This document shows positions 57,601-64,000 of a stretch of DNA of 64,000 bases, piece after piece. The notes under the pieces were generated by a model. It was not told the origin of the DNA. It searched no databases and worked only from the letters and a program-made list of their open reading frames with translations. Origin of the DNA: Hymenobacter metallicola (GTDB taxonomy: Bacteria; Bacteroidota; Bacteroidia; Cytophagales; Hymenobacteraceae); contig NZ_SRMB01000001.1 of the NCBI RefSeq assembly GCF_004745645.1, positions 310,001-374,000 on the forward strand, written 5' to 3'. Position numbers and translations under genes: made by a program. The stretch's first letter is position 1. Each line of letters starts with the position of its first letter.

Positions 57601-59158
57601 GGTTGCCCGCCCCGGAGCCCGACAGCTGGCCCGCGTTGGGGTTGCTTTGGGTGAAGAGCTGGTTACGCACGTCATCAATATCAAAGAGCGTGGTGCTGGT
57701 GCTGCCCGCGTAGGAGTTGGTGTAGGCCACTGCCCCGATGGAGGGCGTGCCGGTGGCCCCGCTCACAAAGTTCAGGTTGCCATCGGTGGCGGCCACGGCG
57801 CCGTTATTGGGGTTGAGGCGGTAGTTGCGCGTGTTCAGGCCCGTCACCCGGATGCGGTCCACGGTGGGGTTGAAGTCGAAGCCCACCGCGTTTAGCGCCT
57901 CGGGAGAGCTGCCCAGGTCCAGGAGCACCGGGCCCGGGCCCACGGCCGTGGCCACGGCCGTGCTGCGGTTGATGATGTAGAGGCGGGATTCGCCGGTGGT
58001 GGGGTTATAGCCCAGGCCAAACAATTCCCCAGTATTGGGGCGGAAGTCGGTGCCCACCAGGGTTTGTCCGGCCGTAATGCCCGTTATAGTCGTCGAGGAA
58101 AGCAAAAAGTCGGGCCGTCCGGAATAGAACGAAATCAGGTTGCCGGTGGGCGTGGTAGCGTAGAGCAGCTGCCCGCTGGGCGCGGGGGCCGTCCGCTCGA
58201 TGCGAATGGCAATGTCGGTGATGCCGGGGGCGGGGTTGGCATTCACGGGTGGGTCGAAGGGGCTGCCGCCCCCGATGCCGCCTTCCAGGGTCACGGTGCC
58301 GTCGGCCAGATTCAGCGCGTACAGGGCCGTCACAAACTGCCCGGCCCGCGTGGGGTCCGGGTCGGGGCCGTTGATGCTCAGATACGCTTTCTGGACGCGG
58401 GTAGTGGGGTTGGTAAAGATATCCAGGTCGGTGCTGACCCCGGGCGTATTCAGCGGAATCGGGGTTTTGATGGTTGTCACCGTGTTCTGGGTGCCATTGT
58501 TCGGCGGGTTCTGAATCAGCAGCAAGGAGCGCTGCTCATCCACGGTATAGAGCGTGGTAGCCGTCGAGCCGATAAAGCTGTTGGTGTAGCCCGCCGCCCC
58601 TATAAACGGGTTCTGACCGGCGTTGGTGTCGGTAGCGGCGTAGGCCACGGCCCCATCGGTAGCCGAGATGGTGCCGTCGTTGGGGTTGAGGCGGTAGTTG
58701 GCGTCGTTGGTGCTCACCACCCGGATGCGGTCCACGGTGGGGTTGAAGTCGAAGCCGATGCGCTCGGCCGTGCCGCCCAGGGCCAGGGTCTGGGCGCTGC
58801 CCACGGGCGTAGCGGCCGTGGTTTGCACGGCCAAAGGCGAATCAAAATTCAGCGTATACAGCTGGGCCTGCTGGGTAGCAGCGTTGTAGCCCAGGGTGTA
58901 GAGCTGCCCGGTGGCGGGCCGGAAATCCAGGCCCACCAGGATTTGCCCGGGCGTGATGCCGGTAATGGCCTTGCGGCTGCGGACCGTCGGGCTGGCCAGA
59001 TCCAGGGAGGTCAGGTCGGTGCCAGAAAGACCAAACACGGTTTGGGCCGTGGCCACCGGAGAGGCAGCCCCCAGCAGCAGGGCGCCCAGGGCGGCCCGCT
59101 GCCACCACAAACGTAAGCCTTCAGGACGCGCCAGGGGCGGGAGTAGGGGTATTGGCAT
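54692..59158 (-). CDS. Giant secreted DUF4394 repeat protein with T9SS tail
   Basis: 1488 residues. After the signal peptide come three DUF4394 domains (about residues 40-335, 340-605, 605-865), each with GFDFNPTVDRIRV-like and NYRLNPNDG-like motifs and a YTNS-type strand (for example GAAGYTNSFIGSTATTLY). Next is a region starting WTGAVDTNWGTAGNWSPNRV (T9SS-associated beta-helical part), then WQLLGNPYPSPIDWDEV, and the sorting domain YPNPASRTVFLSL...NKRLVVE. DUF4394 is a beta-propeller-like domain of unknown role. Likely a cell-surface or released protein. Confidence 0.9.
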   Translation of the reverse strand: MPIPLLPPLARPEGLRLWWQRAALGALLLGAASPVATAQTVFGLSGTDLTSLDLASPTVRSRKAITGITPGQILVGLDFRPATGQLYTLGYNAATQQAQLYTLNFDSPLAVQTTAATPVGSAQTLALGGTAERIGFDFNPTVDRIRVVSTNDANYRLNPNDGTISATDGAVAYAATDTNAGQNPFIGAAGYTNSFIGSTATTLYTVDEQRSLLLIQNPPNNGTQNTVTTIKTPIPLNTPGVSTDLDIFTNPTTRVQKAYLSINGPDPDPTRAGQFVTALYALNLADGTVTLEGGIGGGSPFDPPVNANPAPGITDIAIRIERTAPAPSGQLLYATTPTGNLISFYSGRPDFLLSSTTITGITAGQTLVGTDFRPNTGELFGLGYNPTTGESRLYIINRSTAVATAVGPGPVLLDLGSSPEALNAVGFDFNPTVDRIRVTGLNTRNYRLNPNNGAVAATDGNLNFVSGATGTPSIGAVAYTNSYAGSTSTTLFDIDDVRNQLFTQSNPNAGQLSGSGAGNLLPSSGAVNDLDFYFDAATQTNQGYLVSNADAATTTASFSTLYTLNTAAGSATAVGVIGLGIPVRDVSATIAPLTQPMLTGRLMYGLAGGNLISFDSGTPNNIRSAVNITGLPADGSQVLVGADFRPLDGQLYALGYNATAQTAQLYTLNLSTGALTAVGSPGSYNLGAASGIGFDFNPSVDRIRVTGSNGTNYRVHPLTGGVTTDLATGRAVSAAAYTNNDNNPATTTTLYGYDQTTNQVVVFSDPNSGTNTPVGSSNITVNPATGVEFDIYSDLSNPSNPTNTAFAAAAPTGTTAESLWEVNLANGSFNQLGRIGSGTNLSGLAAFVAAPAAAGLTWTGAVDTNWGTAGNWSPNRVPTATDDVTIPDTANDPVLLGSQFANNLTLGSGARFTIAANSILSLSGNFTNNGGTTGAGDRGEVYLTNASAQQINGTTTFFNTLTVNAGGLVLNAPVQIQRVLVVSGAVVTNGNLTLLSNPTGTANILQAGNGPVIGTATVQRYIDGAANSGAGYRHYSSPVTGSTVADLTTTGFTPVVNPAYNSAAEPSLVTPFPTVFSYEQSRVPFTGDYVMDFDKGFQSPAALSDGLEVGRGYTVNIPASQTVDFVGTPNSGNITRGGLARNAAPGGTPATQDASGWQLLGNPYPSPIDWDEVGRSNVDGAVYVYRSSGQYEGTYSSYVAGSGVGTNGGTDAIALGQGFFVRVSTPGTSNGQVSFTNAARITDGRTPGFQRTTSPDPSVRLELRGGSGPADEALVYFNAGASPGFDSALDAYKLTAGTAPTLATETTGSLRLSINALPALGSADVTVPLRLQVYQNGTYTLRAAALLNLPTGTFAYLRDAQTGATIDLAQQPSYSFVATAGSQAPRFTLLLTQSKVLASAPAALAQLVSVYPNPASRTVFLSLPASLRTQPVAVTLVNSLGQVVLRDTLQSGRSAADQQLPLTGVRKGVYTLRLTTAEGVVNKRLVVE

Positions 59159-59401
59159 GTAAACAGTAGAAATAGAGGTGAAAGGAATACGAGAAGTGGG
59201 CCGCCACGCTAAGCAGAGCCGTTGGGACGGGCAGAGTAGCTACGGAAGTGGCGCCGGGTTTGGATTGCAGAAAAAAGGATTAAAAAAAGATTAATAAGGT
59301 TGATTCCCATTAGGATGGAATGGCAGCGTGGCCGGTGGAATCTTTACCAAAGCCGTCGGGCTACGTATACCGGGTTGACGTGCCACCCTTGTTCTGCTGC
59401 T

Positions 59402-59875
59402 ATGCTGTTATCTACTTTTCTCCGGCCGGCCTCCGCCTTGCTGCTGCTCAGTGCGGTGGGCTGTAGCTTCGACTTGAATGAGCGCCCCAACGCCAACAAC
59501 GACGCCACGGCCACGACCGTACCCGCCGCTACCCTGCAGGAAGTGCGCTGGGAGCTGGTAGACCTGGCCGGACAGCCCGCCACCGCCGCCGAGCAAACCC
59601 CTTACCTGGTGCTGCAGGGCGGCCGGGCCCGGGCCGAGGGCCGGGCCGGCTGCAACCGCTTTTCCGGGCCGTATACGCTCTTTACCGCCGGCCGCCTGCG
59701 CCTGGGGCCCCTGGTCACCACCCGCAGCACCTGTCCCGATATTCAAACCGAGGTAAGCTTTCTGCAGGCCCTCAACCAGGCCCAGCGCTACCGCATCAGC
59801 GGCAATACCCTAACCTTGTTTACCGCCGACACGCTGGGTACCCCCCTGGCCCGCCTCAAGGCCGTGGCTGAGTAG
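59402..59875 (+). CDS. META-domain (HslJ-like) lipoprotein
   Basis: 157 residues from the ATG at 59402. Lipobox LSAVGC, then EVRWELVDLAGQPA, AEGRAGCNRFSGPYTLF, LRLGPLVTTRSTCPD and SGNTLTLFTAD, the META/HslJ pattern with its conserved Cys. In E. coli HslJ contributes to novobiocin resistance and heat shock; role here unknown. The open frame upstream to 59300 is not supported. Confidence 0.9.
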   Translation: MLLSTFLRPASALLLLSAVGCSFDLNERPNANNDATATTVPAATLQEVRWELVDLAGQPATAAEQTPYLVLQGGRARAEGRAGCNRFSGPYTLFTAGRLRLGPLVTTRSTCPDIQTEVSFLQALNQAQRYRISGNTLTLFTADTLGTPLARLKAVAE

Positions 59876-59907
59876 GTCGCGAAGAAAAGCGCGGGCCCGT
59901 TCCTAAG

Positions 59908-59966
59908 CGTCTCTCCATACAAAAAGCCCTGCCGGGAGTCGGCAGGGCTTTTTGTATGGAGAGACG
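59908..59966. terminator. Bidirectional terminator with 27-bp perfect stem
   Basis: Arms 59908-59934 and 59940-59966 are exact complements; core AAAAAGCCCTGCCG. Between convergent genes. Confidence 0.92.
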
Positions 59967-59983
59967 GCCGGGCTAGTGTCGGC

Positions 59984-61138
59984 TTAGCGGCTGCTTTGCT
60001 CTTCCATGTTCAGGTTTTTATCGAACGGGCTTTTGGTGAAGGGGTAGGTCAGCTGGTTCAGGTAGCCCTTGGGGTAGGAGCCCTCCCGCACGCCGGTAGC
60101 GGCCGGCCACTCGTTGCCGGGCAGGTAGTAGGTGCCAAAAATCCGGTCAATCAGGGGGAAGTGGATGGCGAAGTTCTTGCCGTAGTGGGCCGGGTCTTCG
60201 CAGTGGTGCCAGTGGTGAAACTGGGGCGTGACGAGCAGGTACTTCAGCCAGCCGAAGTTGAGGCTGGTATTGGCATGAATCAGCACCGCGTGAATGGACA
60301 CAAACAGGATGTAGGCGTTGAACGTCAGCTCCGAAAAGCCCAGCACATACAGCGGGATAAAGGAAATGGAGCGGGTCACGAAGATGTCCACGAAGTGGGT
60401 GCGCGAGCCGGCCAGCCAGTCCATAGCCTGGGTGGAGTGGTGAATGGAATGAAAGCGCCACAAATACACGTGGGAGTGAAACAGCCGGTGGGCAGCGTAC
60501 TGAAACAGGTCCGTCACGAACAAGGCCAGCAGAAAGCCCGCCACGAAGGGCAGCTGCTGCACCCAGTGCTGCAGCGGGGCCAGGCCCATCCAGCCAAACA
60601 GCAGCTTGGCCGGGGCCTGGGTAATGACGCCGAAAAATTGCACAAACAGGTGGCTGATGGTGAAGTACACCAGGTCGGTGCGCCATTCGGCGTGGAAGCG
60701 GGCCTGCTTCTCGTGGCGGGGAAAGGCCATTTCGATGGGCACGAAAATCACGGCCATCAGCAGCAGGTCGAGCAGCAGCCAGTCGAGGCCAATATGCCAG
60801 AAGGTTTTCTCCACGGCCCGGGGCTGCACCGAAAAGCCCCCAATGACCACGGCCATGGCCGACAGCACAATGCCCATGACGGCGTGCTGCTTGCGCCGGC
60901 TCAGCAGAAAGCTCAGCGTGGCAAAGAAGAAGGAAGCCACAATAACCGCGACCAGCAGGGTTTTCATCATTTCCCCGGTATAGATTTCCCGAAACTCGGG
61001 CGTGGTCAGGTATTCCGGATAATGAAAGCACAGCACGGCGCACAAGGCCAGCATCGAGAGGAAAATCGAGATATAGCCACTCACGTAGCCCTGGCCAAAG
61101 TAGAAGCGTTGCTTGAGGGAGGTAGTCTGGTTCGGCAT
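59984..61138 (-). CDS. Fatty-acid hydroxylase / sterol desaturase family membrane enzyme
   Basis: 384 residues from the ATG at 61138. Several transmembrane helices and the diiron His boxes HRLFH, HSIHHS and HHWHH in the usual order. Known members hydroxylate or desaturate sterols, carotenoids, sphingolipids or alkyl lipids. Bacterial substrate here unknown; the size exceeds the simplest members because of an extra N-terminal four-helix part. Confidence 0.9.
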   Translation of the reverse strand: MPNQTTSLKQRFYFGQGYVSGYISIFLSMLALCAVLCFHYPEYLTTPEFREIYTGEMMKTLLVAVIVASFFFATLSFLLSRRKQHAVMGIVLSAMAVVIGGFSVQPRAVEKTFWHIGLDWLLLDLLLMAVIFVPIEMAFPRHEKQARFHAEWRTDLVYFTISHLFVQFFGVITQAPAKLLFGWMGLAPLQHWVQQLPFVAGFLLALFVTDLFQYAAHRLFHSHVYLWRFHSIHHSTQAMDWLAGSRTHFVDIFVTRSISFIPLYVLGFSELTFNAYILFVSIHAVLIHANTSLNFGWLKYLLVTPQFHHWHHCEDPAHYGKNFAIHFPLIDRIFGTYYLPGNEWPAATGVREGSYPKGYLNQLTYPFTKSPFDKNLNMEEQSSR

Positions 61139-61189
61139 AGGATAGAATCGAAGTACGCCGACAAGTATAGGAGAATTGCTATTAAAAGC

Positions 61190-61246
61190 GGAAGTCAGCG
61201 GCACCGGCCGGTAGCGTGTGCTACTGCCGCCGGGCCGCTGACTTCC
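61190..61246. repeat. Imperfect hairpin upstream of the hydroxylase gene
   Basis: Arms GGAAGTCAGCGGC (61190-61202) and GCCGCTGACTTCC (61234-61246) with an inner GTAGC-gtgt-GCTAC. No U-tract. Could be a terminator of the next gene up or an operator. Confidence 0.5.
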
Positions 61247-61323
61247 ATCATCACTACTTACAACTGGTAGCGCCTGGCAAGAAGGTAAGCCAGGCTACCG
61301 GCTGGTCCTTGCCGGGCCGGACG

Positions 61324-62991
61324 TTACTCTACCACCACGCGGCCCGTCACGGGCTGGCCCTGGGCGTTGGTGGCGCGCAGGGTGTAGAGGCCCGGAACCA
61401 AGCCCCGCACCGACACTTGCGCCGCCGCCGAGACGCTGGTTTCGCGGGCTACGCGGCCCAGGGCGTCAATGAGCTGCACCGGGGTGCCACCGGGCAACGC
61501 GGGCAAGTGCAGTTGGTCGGAAGCCGGGTTGGGATACAGGCCCAGCTGCTGGGAGCGGGCCGCCTGGGTAGCCAGGGTGGGGTCGCCCAGGCGGGCCAGG
61601 AAGTTGGCTGTGGTCGTCGTAGTGCTGGTGACGGTTTGGAAACCAAAGGTGCAGGAGCCGACAAAGGTGCCAAACACGTAGAAGTAGGGTTGCCTGAACC
61701 CGACGTGGTAGCCCACGTCGGAGCCGGGGCCGCCGGCCTGCTGCACCCACTGGAGCTGGCCCTGGGGGGTGTAGGCGGCCACCACGATGTCGTTGCTGCC
61801 GACCGCCGTTAGCCTCTGGGTGCCCAGCTGGGCGCCGGTGCTGAAGTGCCCCGCCACGTGGGGCGAGCCGCCCGCGTCGAGGCTGACGCTGCCCCAGCCA
61901 TCGGAGCCGGGGCCCCCGTGGGGCTGTATCCAGAGCAGGGACCCCAGGGGCGAATACTTCGCCAGGTAGCCGTCGAGGCCGCCGGCCCCGGGCAGGTCAG
62001 TGTTGCTAAAGCTGGAGGCCCCGTTCAGGGTGCCGGTCAGGTAGAGGTTGCCGCTGGCGTCTGCTTCCGCGTCGGTTATGCGGTCCTCATTCGGACCGCC
62101 TTCCTGGCGTACCCACTCGGCCGTGCCCTGAGCGTTAAACTTCACCAGCAGCAGGTCGTTGTTGCCGCGCGAGGTGTAGGTAGTGCCGTTCAGGTCGATG
62201 GGCACGGTGAAGCTGCTGACCAGATACACGCTGCCGCTGGCCCCCGCGGCCAGGCGGGGCACCTGGTAGGTAGCCGGGCCCTGGGGCACCTGGTAATCGA
62301 AGGCCGCTACGGCCCCCCGGACGTCGCCGGTGGCGGCGCGCAGCTGGAGCAGAAACGTGCCGAAGCCCGTGCGGGTCGTGATTGCCGGAACCCCGTTGCC
62401 AAAATTGGCCGCGCCGGTATACAGGCCAGAAGCGTACACGTTGCCCAGGTCGTCGACGCCGATGGAGTGGCCATTGACTACGGTGGTGCCGCTGGCCGAG
62501 CTTTGCTGGGCCCACTCGGGCACACCCTGGGGCGACACGCGCACCACGAAGACCTTGCTGGCCGTGTTGGTACTGCTCAGGCTCACCCCGTTGGGCAGGG
62601 AGATGGGGCCGGTGAAGCTGCCCGTCACGTAGGCGTTGCCGGCCGCGTCGAGGGCGACGTCGGTGGCCGATTCATTGCCGGGCGTACTGAACGCAAAGAT
62701 CCAGGCCACCGCACCCGCGGACGTGTACTTGACCAGAAACCCGTCGTTCTGACCCTGACCGGTGAGCGTGGTGGTGCCGATGGTGATGCTGCCGGTAAAG
62801 GAGCCGGCCGCGTAGGTGTTGCCGGCCGCGTCGGTGGCCAGGGAGCTGGAGGTAGTGGGGGCAAAGCCCGGGGCGTAGGCATTCAGCCAGGAAGGCGGCG
62901 CGTATTGGGCCCGGGCTGCGGGTAGGGTAGCCCCACAGGCGGCCAGGGCGAGGGCCGCGCGAAGCAAGTAGGAGGGAGTAGAAATAGGCAT
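61324..62991 (-). CDS. Secreted SBBP-repeat protein with T9SS tail
   Basis: 555 residues from the ATG at 62991. After the signal peptide, repeats of the type DAAGNTYAAGSFTGSITIGT, AAGNAYVTGSFTGPISL and ASGNLYLTGTLNGASSFSNT form an SBBP-like beta-propeller. The sorting domain LYPNPASDQLHLPALPGGTP ends in VTGRVVVE. Function unknown; surface or secreted. Confidence 0.88.
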   Translation of the reverse strand: MPISTPSYLLRAALALAACGATLPAARAQYAPPSWLNAYAPGFAPTTSSSLATDAAGNTYAAGSFTGSITIGTTTLTGQGQNDGFLVKYTSAGAVAWIFAFSTPGNESATDVALDAAGNAYVTGSFTGPISLPNGVSLSSTNTASKVFVVRVSPQGVPEWAQQSSASGTTVVNGHSIGVDDLGNVYASGLYTGAANFGNGVPAITTRTGFGTFLLQLRAATGDVRGAVAAFDYQVPQGPATYQVPRLAAGASGSVYLVSSFTVPIDLNGTTYTSRGNNDLLLVKFNAQGTAEWVRQEGGPNEDRITDAEADASGNLYLTGTLNGASSFSNTDLPGAGGLDGYLAKYSPLGSLLWIQPHGGPGSDGWGSVSLDAGGSPHVAGHFSTGAQLGTQRLTAVGSNDIVVAAYTPQGQLQWVQQAGGPGSDVGYHVGFRQPYFYVFGTFVGSCTFGFQTVTSTTTTTANFLARLGDPTLATQAARSQQLGLYPNPASDQLHLPALPGGTPVQLIDALGRVARETSVSAAAQVSVRGLVPGLYTLRATNAQGQPVTGRVVVE

Positions 62992-63159
62992 GCTCAAAGA
63001 TTGCCAATGAAGGATAGCTGCGCAAGTCGGCGGTCCTGGCCGACTGCAAAAGAACTGCCTGAGGGGCCCTGGCTTGCATCCCCGCCCGAATTACCGACTT
63101 TCGCGGCGTGGGGCTACCGCCCGCGGGAGGCAGCTCCCGGCTTATCCATCCGTTATCAA

Positions 63160-63942
63160 ATGAAACTCCTGCTCCTAGCCGTTCTGCTTCTCTTACCCAC
63201 CTGCCTATACAGCCAAGACCTGCCGGCCATCGAGCGGGAGCTGGTCCGGGAGGCCCGGCGCATCTCGTACTGGGCCGAGTATGACGACAGCACGGGCACT
63301 GCCCACGTGGAGGATTCCCTGGCCCGGGCCAACAGCCGGTTCATGCGCCGGCTGCTGCACTACACCGCCACCGAGCCCGCCAGCCTGACCTACGCCTTTG
63401 CGGCCCTGCGGCGGGAGCACATTACCATCACGACCTCGGCCGACGGGCGCTTCCGTATCTACTCCTGGGACTCGCAGGAGGGCGGCACCATGCGCTTCTT
63501 CAACAATGTGTTTCAGTTCCGGGCCGGCGCCAAGGTGGCTGCCCGCAGCCTGACCGGCACCCGCCCCGACAACGACGCGGGCAAGCTGTACTTCGACATC
63601 TTCCAGGTGCAGAAGGGCAGCCAGACCTACTATCTGGCTTACGGGCAGGGCATCTACTCCAGCCACGACTCCTACCAGCACGTGAAGGCCTTTGCCGTGG
63701 AGGGCGGGCAGCTAAACCCCGAGGCCAAGCTGATCCAGACTGGCTCGGGGCTGCGCAACACCCTGGGCTTTGCCTTCGACTTCTTCTCGGTGGTCGACCG
63801 CCCCGAGCGGCCCGTGCGCCTGATTACCTACGACCCGAAAGCCCAGGTGCTGGCCATTCCGGTGGTGTGGGCCGATGGCAAGGTCACGGACAAGCGGATC
63901 CGCTACGGCTTCAACGGGGCGGTGTTTGCGAAGGTGAAATAA
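63160..63942 (+). CDS. Secreted protein of unknown function
   Basis: 260 residues from the ATG at 63160, with signal peptide MKLLLLAVLLLLPTCLYSQ. Soluble; motifs such as ITTSADGRFRIYSWDSQEGG, FQVQKGSQTYYLAYGQGIYS and IRYGFNGAVF suggest a beta-rich fold. No family recognised. The upstream open frame to 63001 overlaps the start of the divergent neighbour. The window ends 58 bases after it. Confidence 0.75.
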   Translation: MKLLLLAVLLLLPTCLYSQDLPAIERELVREARRISYWAEYDDSTGTAHVEDSLARANSRFMRRLLHYTATEPASLTYAFAALRREHITITTSADGRFRIYSWDSQEGGTMRFFNNVFQFRAGAKVAARSLTGTRPDNDAGKLYFDIFQVQKGSQTYYLAYGQGIYSSHDSYQHVKAFAVEGGQLNPEAKLIQTGSGLRNTLGFAFDFFSVVDRPERPVRLITYDPKAQVLAIPVVWADGKVTDKRIRYGFNGAVFAKVK

Positions 63943-64000
63943 GCCGGCCGCGGGTGGGGTGGGGGCCAGCTGGGCCGCAGCAGCCCGTGGGCAGCAAAAA

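Noticed and set aside
57011..59116. Two long plus-strand frames (294 and 350 codons) opposite the DUF4394 gene
   Set aside because: Val/Gly/Arg/His-rich complements of repeat domains; no signal or motif.
59996..61270. 424-codon plus-strand frame opposite the hydroxylase gene
   Set aside because: The minus strand has all three diiron His boxes; the plus frame has none.
1..64000. CRISPR arrays, prophage, transposase or integrase genes
   Set aside because: No regularly spaced repeat-spacer pattern and no recognisable transposase, integrase or phage structural gene anywhere in the window.

Overview
The window is a 64 kb piece of a GC-rich Bacteroidota chromosome, most likely Hymenobacter or a close relative (Cytophagales, Hymenobacteraceae). 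Evidence for this: several secreted proteins end in type IX secretion (T9SS) sorting domains; lipoproteins carry loose Bacteroidota lipoboxes such as TSCKKD; one small protein ends in a PID-type sorting tail; Shine-Dalgarno sequences are mostly absent; and one TTTG / TAnnTTTG-like promoter is visible. No database search was run. All assignments come from motifs and memory of the families.

Layout. 1-3.6 kb: the 3' part of a secreted GH81 beta-1,3-glucanase with CBM6, Ig-like and CBM56 modules. 3.7-18.7 kb: ordinary housekeeping and secreted genes (STAS, ThuA, GNAT, DinB, BNR lipoprotein, serine hydrolase, LuxR regulator, two SDRs, GH13 amylase, DUF885 peptidase). 18.9-20.2 kb: a two-gene unit of a 52-residue Cys-containing lipopeptide followed 3 nt later by a DUF692/MNIO enzyme, a minimal candidate RiPP or metal-binding peptide cluster. 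20.4-24.6 kb: hydrolase, methionine aminopeptidase, histidine kinase, PNPOx-like protein. 24.7-26.3 kb: an AT-richer accessory patch with a lone PD-(D/E)XK-like protein and two DUF3592 genes made by a tandem duplication. 26.3-36.0 kb: a minus-strand membrane-stress operon (small PspA-associated protein, PspA/IM30, YqiJ-like OB protein, flotillin, 1640-residue AAA+ ATPase) interrupted by a DUF559 endonuclease gene flanked by 47-bp repeats. A divergent XRE/S24-like regulator sits at its head with two CTCAA-N3-TTGAG operators.

41.1-52.3 kb is the most remarkable part, an RNA-repair/Ro island on the plus strand. It holds a PcfJ-like protein, a TROVE/Ro60 (Rsr) ring protein, a bacterial-type PARG macrodomain, a dense array of eight structured RNAs (45158-46299), an RtcB ligase, and then, after other genes, a zinc-ribbon protein and a second RtcB. 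Each RNA is closed by a long stem containing the same 5' element (GGKGYCGUMG-like) and 3' element (UUG/UUA-C-CC) with an invariant bulged C. Six units enclose a circularly permuted tRNA body: T-arm first, then an acceptor stem closed by a loop, then a D-arm or its replacement. This is the architecture expected of YrlA-type bacterial Y RNAs, but in an unusually long and diversified tandem array. No anticodon arm or CCA end is present, so these are not decoding tRNAs.

52.4-64 kb: a T9SS gene remnant with a large internal deletion, DUF2461, GNAT, a PID-CTERM protein, a 1488-residue DUF4394/T9SS protein, a META-domain lipoprotein, a fatty-acid-hydroxylase-type membrane enzyme, an SBBP-type T9SS protein and a secreted protein of unknown function.
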